Assembly: GCA_964471115.1 (NCBI GenBank)
Contig: CAYYFE010000003.1
Coordinates: forward strand, 124,001-188,000
DNA length: 64,000 bases
DNA from: SYFT01 sp964471115
Lineage (GTDB): Bacteria > Acidobacteriota > Vicinamibacteria > Vicinamibacterales > SCN-69-37
Reading direction: 5' to 3'
The number at the start of each line of letters is the position of its first letter. The stretch's first letter is position 1. Shown in pieces: positions 60,864 through 64,000 of the stretch. A model generated the notes under the pieces. That model saw nothing but the letters and a program-made list of their open reading frames with translations, made no database searches and was not told the DNA's origin. The position numbers and the translations under genes were made by a program.

Positions 60864-63800
60864 ATGAATCGACACGTCAGGCGCCTTCTGCTGGCAGGGC
60901 TGGTTGTTGCCTGCAGTTCGACCCTCGCGTTCGCGCAAGCCACGACGACCCTGTCGGGTGTCGTCAAAGACTCGGCCGGCGGCGTCATTCCTGGCGCCAC
61001 GGTGGTGGTGACCAACACGGCGACCGGCGCCACGTACGAGACGGTGACCGGCCCCAATGGCTCCTATACGGTTCCGGCGCTGCAGGCCGGCACGTACACC
61101 GTTGCCGCCACCCTGAGTGGCTTCAAGACGGCACAGGTCAACAACTTCCGGGTGGCGCTGGGCGTGCCGGCGACGGTGGACCTGACGCTGGAAGTCGGCC
61201 AGTTGACCGACGTGGTCAACGTCACCGCCAGCGCGGAGCTCATCAACACCCAGAACGCGACCGTGGCGGCCACGCTCAACGCGGATCAGCTGAACCGCAT
61301 GCCGACGCCCACGCGCAACGCGCTCAACGCGGTCACGTTCCTGCCGGGTGTGAACACCGCGACGACCAACCGTGAGTCGCGGATCAACGGCCTGCCGGAG
61401 TCGATGATTTCGATCACGATGGACGGCGTCAGCAACAACGACAACTTCCTGCGGTCGACCGACAGCTTCTTTGCGTCGGTCACGCCGCGGCAGGACGCCG
61501 TCGAGGCCGTCACGGTGACGATGGCGGCCGCCGGCGCGCAGGTCGGCGGCAGCGGCGCGGTGACGATCGGCTTCCAGACGCGCTCGGGCGGCAACCGGTT
61601 CTCCGGGTCGCTCTACGAATACTTCCGCAGCCCTGAGCTGAACTCGAACTACTTCTTCAACAAGATCAACAGCCTGCCGAAGAACGAGGTCAAGCTCAAC
61701 CAGTACGGCGGCCGCGTGGGCGGGCCGATTTACGTGCCCGGCGTCGTCGACGGCCGCGGCAAGGCGTTTTTCTTCGTCAACTACGAGCAGATCCGGTTCC
61801 CGAACAGCTTCACGCGGACGCGGTCGGTGCTGCACCCGCGCGCGCTGGACGGCTGGTTCCGGTACACCTCGGGCGGCGCGACGCGCGAGATCAACGTGAT
61901 GGACCTCGCGGCGGCCAACGGCCAGATTGCCGCCTACGACCCCACGGTCACGTCGCTGCTGGCGAAGATCGCCGCCTCGACCGCCTCGACCGGCACCATC
62001 AACGAGACGGCCGACCCGCTGGTGAACAGCTACGTGTTCCTCAGCCCCAGCAAGCTGTTCGAACATCAGCCGACGACGCGCCTGGACTACAACATCACCG
62101 ACAACCACCGTCTGAGCGGCACGGCGGCCATCATCTGGGCCGAGCGGTCGGCCGATTACCTCAACGGCACCGACGCGCGGTTCATCGACGCGCCGAACAT
62201 GCGCGACTTCAAGTCGAAGCGGCCGTTGTATTCATTGACGCTGCGGTCGACGTTGTCGTCGAACCTCGTCAACGAACTGCGGTTCGGCATCACCGCCAAG
62301 GGCGGCCAGTCCAACTTCGGGTTCACCTCCGAGGTCGAGTCCCGGAACGGCCCCTCCACCTTCGAGGATCAGGGCGGATTCGCGATCGACTTCGACCAGA
62401 ACCTCGGCCTGACCAACTGGTGGACGTCCAACGGCCCGAGCTGGCGCAGCGCGCCGACCTACAGCATCGCCAACACGGTGAGCTGGCAGCGCGGCAATCA
62501 CAGCCTGACCTTCGGCGCCGAGTGGCTGAAGGCCACCGCGCAGGAAAACGCGCAGCAGATCGTGCCCGGCATCAGCCTCGGCTTCAGCACGCAGTTCGAT
62601 CCGGCGGCCGACCTGTTCACGTCGACGAACTTTCCGGGCGCGTCGTCCGGCCAGTTGACCGATGCCCGCAACCTGTATGCGTTGCTGACGGGCCGCGTGA
62701 TCGCGGTCACCGGACAGGCCGCGCTCGACCCCGTCACCAACAAGTATGTGGCGTTTGGTCCGCGCACCCGGGCGGGTCACATCCAGGTGTTCTCAGGGTA
62801 TGCGCAGGACTCGTGGCGCGTGACGCCGACGCTGACCGTCAACGTGGGGCTGCGGTACGACGTGCAGACGCCGTTTGTGGCCACCAACGACATCATGTCG
62901 GCGGTGCAGCTCGACAGCGTGTGCGGCATGTCGGGCATCGGTCCGAACACCAATGTCTACAACCGCTGCAACTTCTTCCAGCCGGGCGCCAACAGCGGCA
63001 AGGCGACGCCTGAGTACGTGCAGCTGACGCGCGGCACCCAGGGGTACTCCACCGACTGGAACAACTTCGCGCCGTCGGTGAGCGTGGCGTGGCGGCCGAA
63101 CGTGCAGGACGGCTGGCTGCGCACGATTCTGGGCAACCCGGATCAGGCGACCATTCGCGCCGGGTGGTCCGTGGCGTACGAACGGCAGGGGATGAGCGCG
63201 TTCACGGGCGTGTTCGGCGCCAACCCGGGAAGCACGATCACGCTCTCGCGCGGAACGGACACGGGGCTGGTGCCCGACGGGGAGTCGTGGCCCGTGCTCT
63301 TCAGCCAGCGCGAGCGCCTTTACAACGCCGACTTCGACGAAACGCCGGTGTTCCCCATCCAGGTGCGCGCCAACCGCGCGGATGACATCAGCGCGTTTTC
63401 ACCCGACATCGAGATCGGCCGGGCGCAGACCTGGACGGTCGGGGTGCAGCGGTCGCTCGGCACCGATACCGCGGTGGAGGTCCGGTATGTCGGCACCCGC
63501 GGCGACATGCAGTGGTCGACGCTCGACTACAACGGCATCCGCGGCGAGAACCTGATCAACAACGGGTTCCTCGACGAGTTCCGCAGCGCGATGGCGAACC
63601 TGAAGGCCAACAACGCCTCGAACGTGTCGTCCCGCCGTGGCTCGTTCGCCTATTTCGGCCCCGGCACCGGCACGACGCCGCTGCCGATCTACCTGGCGTA
63701 CTTCAACGGTCGCAGTGATGCCAACAACCCGTCGGCCTACTCGGGTGGCACGTCGACCTGGGCGAGCACGACGTTTGCCGCGCGCCTGGCCGCGGCCAGC

Positions 63801-64000
63801 CCCAGCCCCCTGTCGGCGGCGGGGGATCTGGACGGCAATGCGACGCGGCGCGCCAACGCGCTGCGCGCGGGCCTGCCCGCGAACTTCTTCATTCCGAACC
63901 CGGCCGTCGGGGATGTGGATGTCACCGACTCGGGCGCGTTCAGCGACTACCACGCCCTGCAGATCGACCTGCGGCGCCGCCTGTCCAAGGGGCTGTCAGC
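60864..64000 (+). CDS. Oar-like TonB-dependent receptor, 3' partial
   Basis: Outer-membrane receptor, 1045 residues visible and running off the window. Signal peptide (1-25, 'LLAGLVVACSSTLAFAQ'), a carboxypeptidase-regulatory-like beta-sandwich (about 30-105, 'LSGVVKDSAGGVIPGATVVV'), a plug domain (about 115-230, 'ITMDGVSNNDNF', 'SGAVTIGFQTRSGGNRFSGS') and the start of a large barrel. The combination is the Oar-type receptor that is greatly expanded in Acidobacteriota. The start is fixed by GGAGGAG eight bases upstream. No SusD-like partner is visible; ligand unknown. Confidence 0.92.
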   Translation, partial: MNRHVRRLLLAGLVVACSSTLAFAQATTTLSGVVKDSAGGVIPGATVVVTNTATGATYETVTGPNGSYTVPALQAGTYTVAATLSGFKTAQVNNFRVALGVPATVDLTLEVGQLTDVVNVTASAELINTQNATVAATLNADQLNRMPTPTRNALNAVTFLPGVNTATTNRESRINGLPESMISITMDGVSNNDNFLRSTDSFFASVTPRQDAVEAVTVTMAAAGAQVGGSGAVTIGFQTRSGGNRFSGSLYEYFRSPELNSNYFFNKINSLPKNEVKLNQYGGRVGGPIYVPGVVDGRGKAFFFVNYEQIRFPNSFTRTRSVLHPRALDGWFRYTSGGATREINVMDLAAANGQIAAYDPTVTSLLAKIAASTASTGTINETADPLVNSYVFLSPSKLFEHQPTTRLDYNITDNHRLSGTAAIIWAERSADYLNGTDARFIDAPNMRDFKSKRPLYSLTLRSTLSSNLVNELRFGITAKGGQSNFGFTSEVESRNGPSTFEDQGGFAIDFDQNLGLTNWWTSNGPSWRSAPTYSIANTVSWQRGNHSLTFGAEWLKATAQENAQQIVPGISLGFSTQFDPAADLFTSTNFPGASSGQLTDARNLYALLTGRVIAVTGQAALDPVTNKYVAFGPRTRAGHIQVFSGYAQDSWRVTPTLTVNVGLRYDVQTPFVATNDIMSAVQLDSVCGMSGIGPNTNVYNRCNFFQPGANSGKATPEYVQLTRGTQGYSTDWNNFAPSVSVAWRPNVQDGWLRTILGNPDQATIRAGWSVAYERQGMSAFTGVFGANPGSTITLSRGTDTGLVPDGESWPVLFSQRERLYNADFDETPVFPIQVRANRADDISAFSPDIEIGRAQTWTVGVQRSLGTDTAVEVRYVGTRGDMQWSTLDYNGIRGENLINNGFLDEFRSAMANLKANNASNVSSRRGSFAYFGPGTGTTPLPIYLAYFNGRSDANNPSAYSGGTSTWASTTFAARLAAASPSPLSAAGDLDGNATRRANALRAGLPANFFIPNPAVGDVDVTDSGAFSDYHALQIDLRRRLSKGLS

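Overview
The window looks like a chromosome segment of an acidobacterium, most likely class Vicinamibacteria. The evidence is high GC with many GTG starts, two duplicated MacB/FtsX permeases of the ADOP type (one coupled to a PadR regulator), a large Oar-like TonB-dependent receptor with an N-terminal carboxypeptidase-regulatory-like domain, and paired DUF885 proteins. This placement is inferred from gene content. No rRNA, tRNA, CRISPR array, insertion sequence or prophage was recognised, and no gene-free stretch exceeds about 210 bases.

Layout. 1-2238: end of an ADOP permease. 2353-5490: a CorE-like metal-sensing ECF sigma factor directly upstream of a copper P1B ATPase. 5697-6833: DUF2975/XRE/membrane-protein operon with an AT-rich palindromic operator. 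15780-6783 (minus): divalent-cation efflux operon (His-rich protein, small periplasmic protein, CzcC, CzcB, CzcA, HupE/UreJ, transmembrane anchor, DUF1259 lipoprotein). 15982-18056: VOC dioxygenase-like protein and chromate transporter. 18863-22512: PadR, ADOP permease, secreted hypothetical. 34196-22496 (minus): one tightly coupled operon of about 11.7 kb that combines a Tat-exported IorAB-type molybdenum oxidoreductase, a c-type cytochrome and a complete quinohemoprotein amine dehydrogenase (QHNDH) system: qhpG, A, D, C, B, F, E. All cross-linking residues of the gamma subunit are present.

34361-41499: Nudix hydrolase, polytopic membrane protein, exported methyltransferase, and two divergent response regulators with nearly identical receivers (one with a SpoIIE-type phosphatase, one a sigma-54 activator followed by its NtrY-like kinase). 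44036-41496 (minus): a sodium/solute symporter fused in frame to an RND-type periplasmic adaptor through an internal lipoprotein-signal-like segment. 48004-44118 (minus): a fulvocin C-like cysteine-rich bacteriocin precursor, a membrane-anchored thioredoxin-fold protein and a hybrid histidine kinase behind a clear promoter. 48171-55410: two paralogous DUF885 proteins flanking an ECF sigma/membrane/RDD cluster. 55458-59559: hcrCAB-like 4-hydroxybenzoyl-CoA reductase with the [4Fe-4S] insertion in its flavin subunit. 60696-59660 (minus): a two-finger PARP-type zinc-finger protein and an SRPBCC protein. 60864 to the end: TonB receptor.

A second layer of signal is short repeats. GTAG-headed REP/BIME hairpins occur at four places, one inside the signal-peptide coding region of a cytochrome. 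Several families of 7-10-base tandem repeats recur at unrelated loci and have entered coding sequence at domain linkers and protein termini (copper ATPase, HcrA, HcrC, VOC protein, ECF sigma factor). The strongest candidates for something undescribed are the amine-to-acid oxidation operon, the fulvocin-like peptide/thioredoxin/kinase module and the symporter-adaptor fusion.
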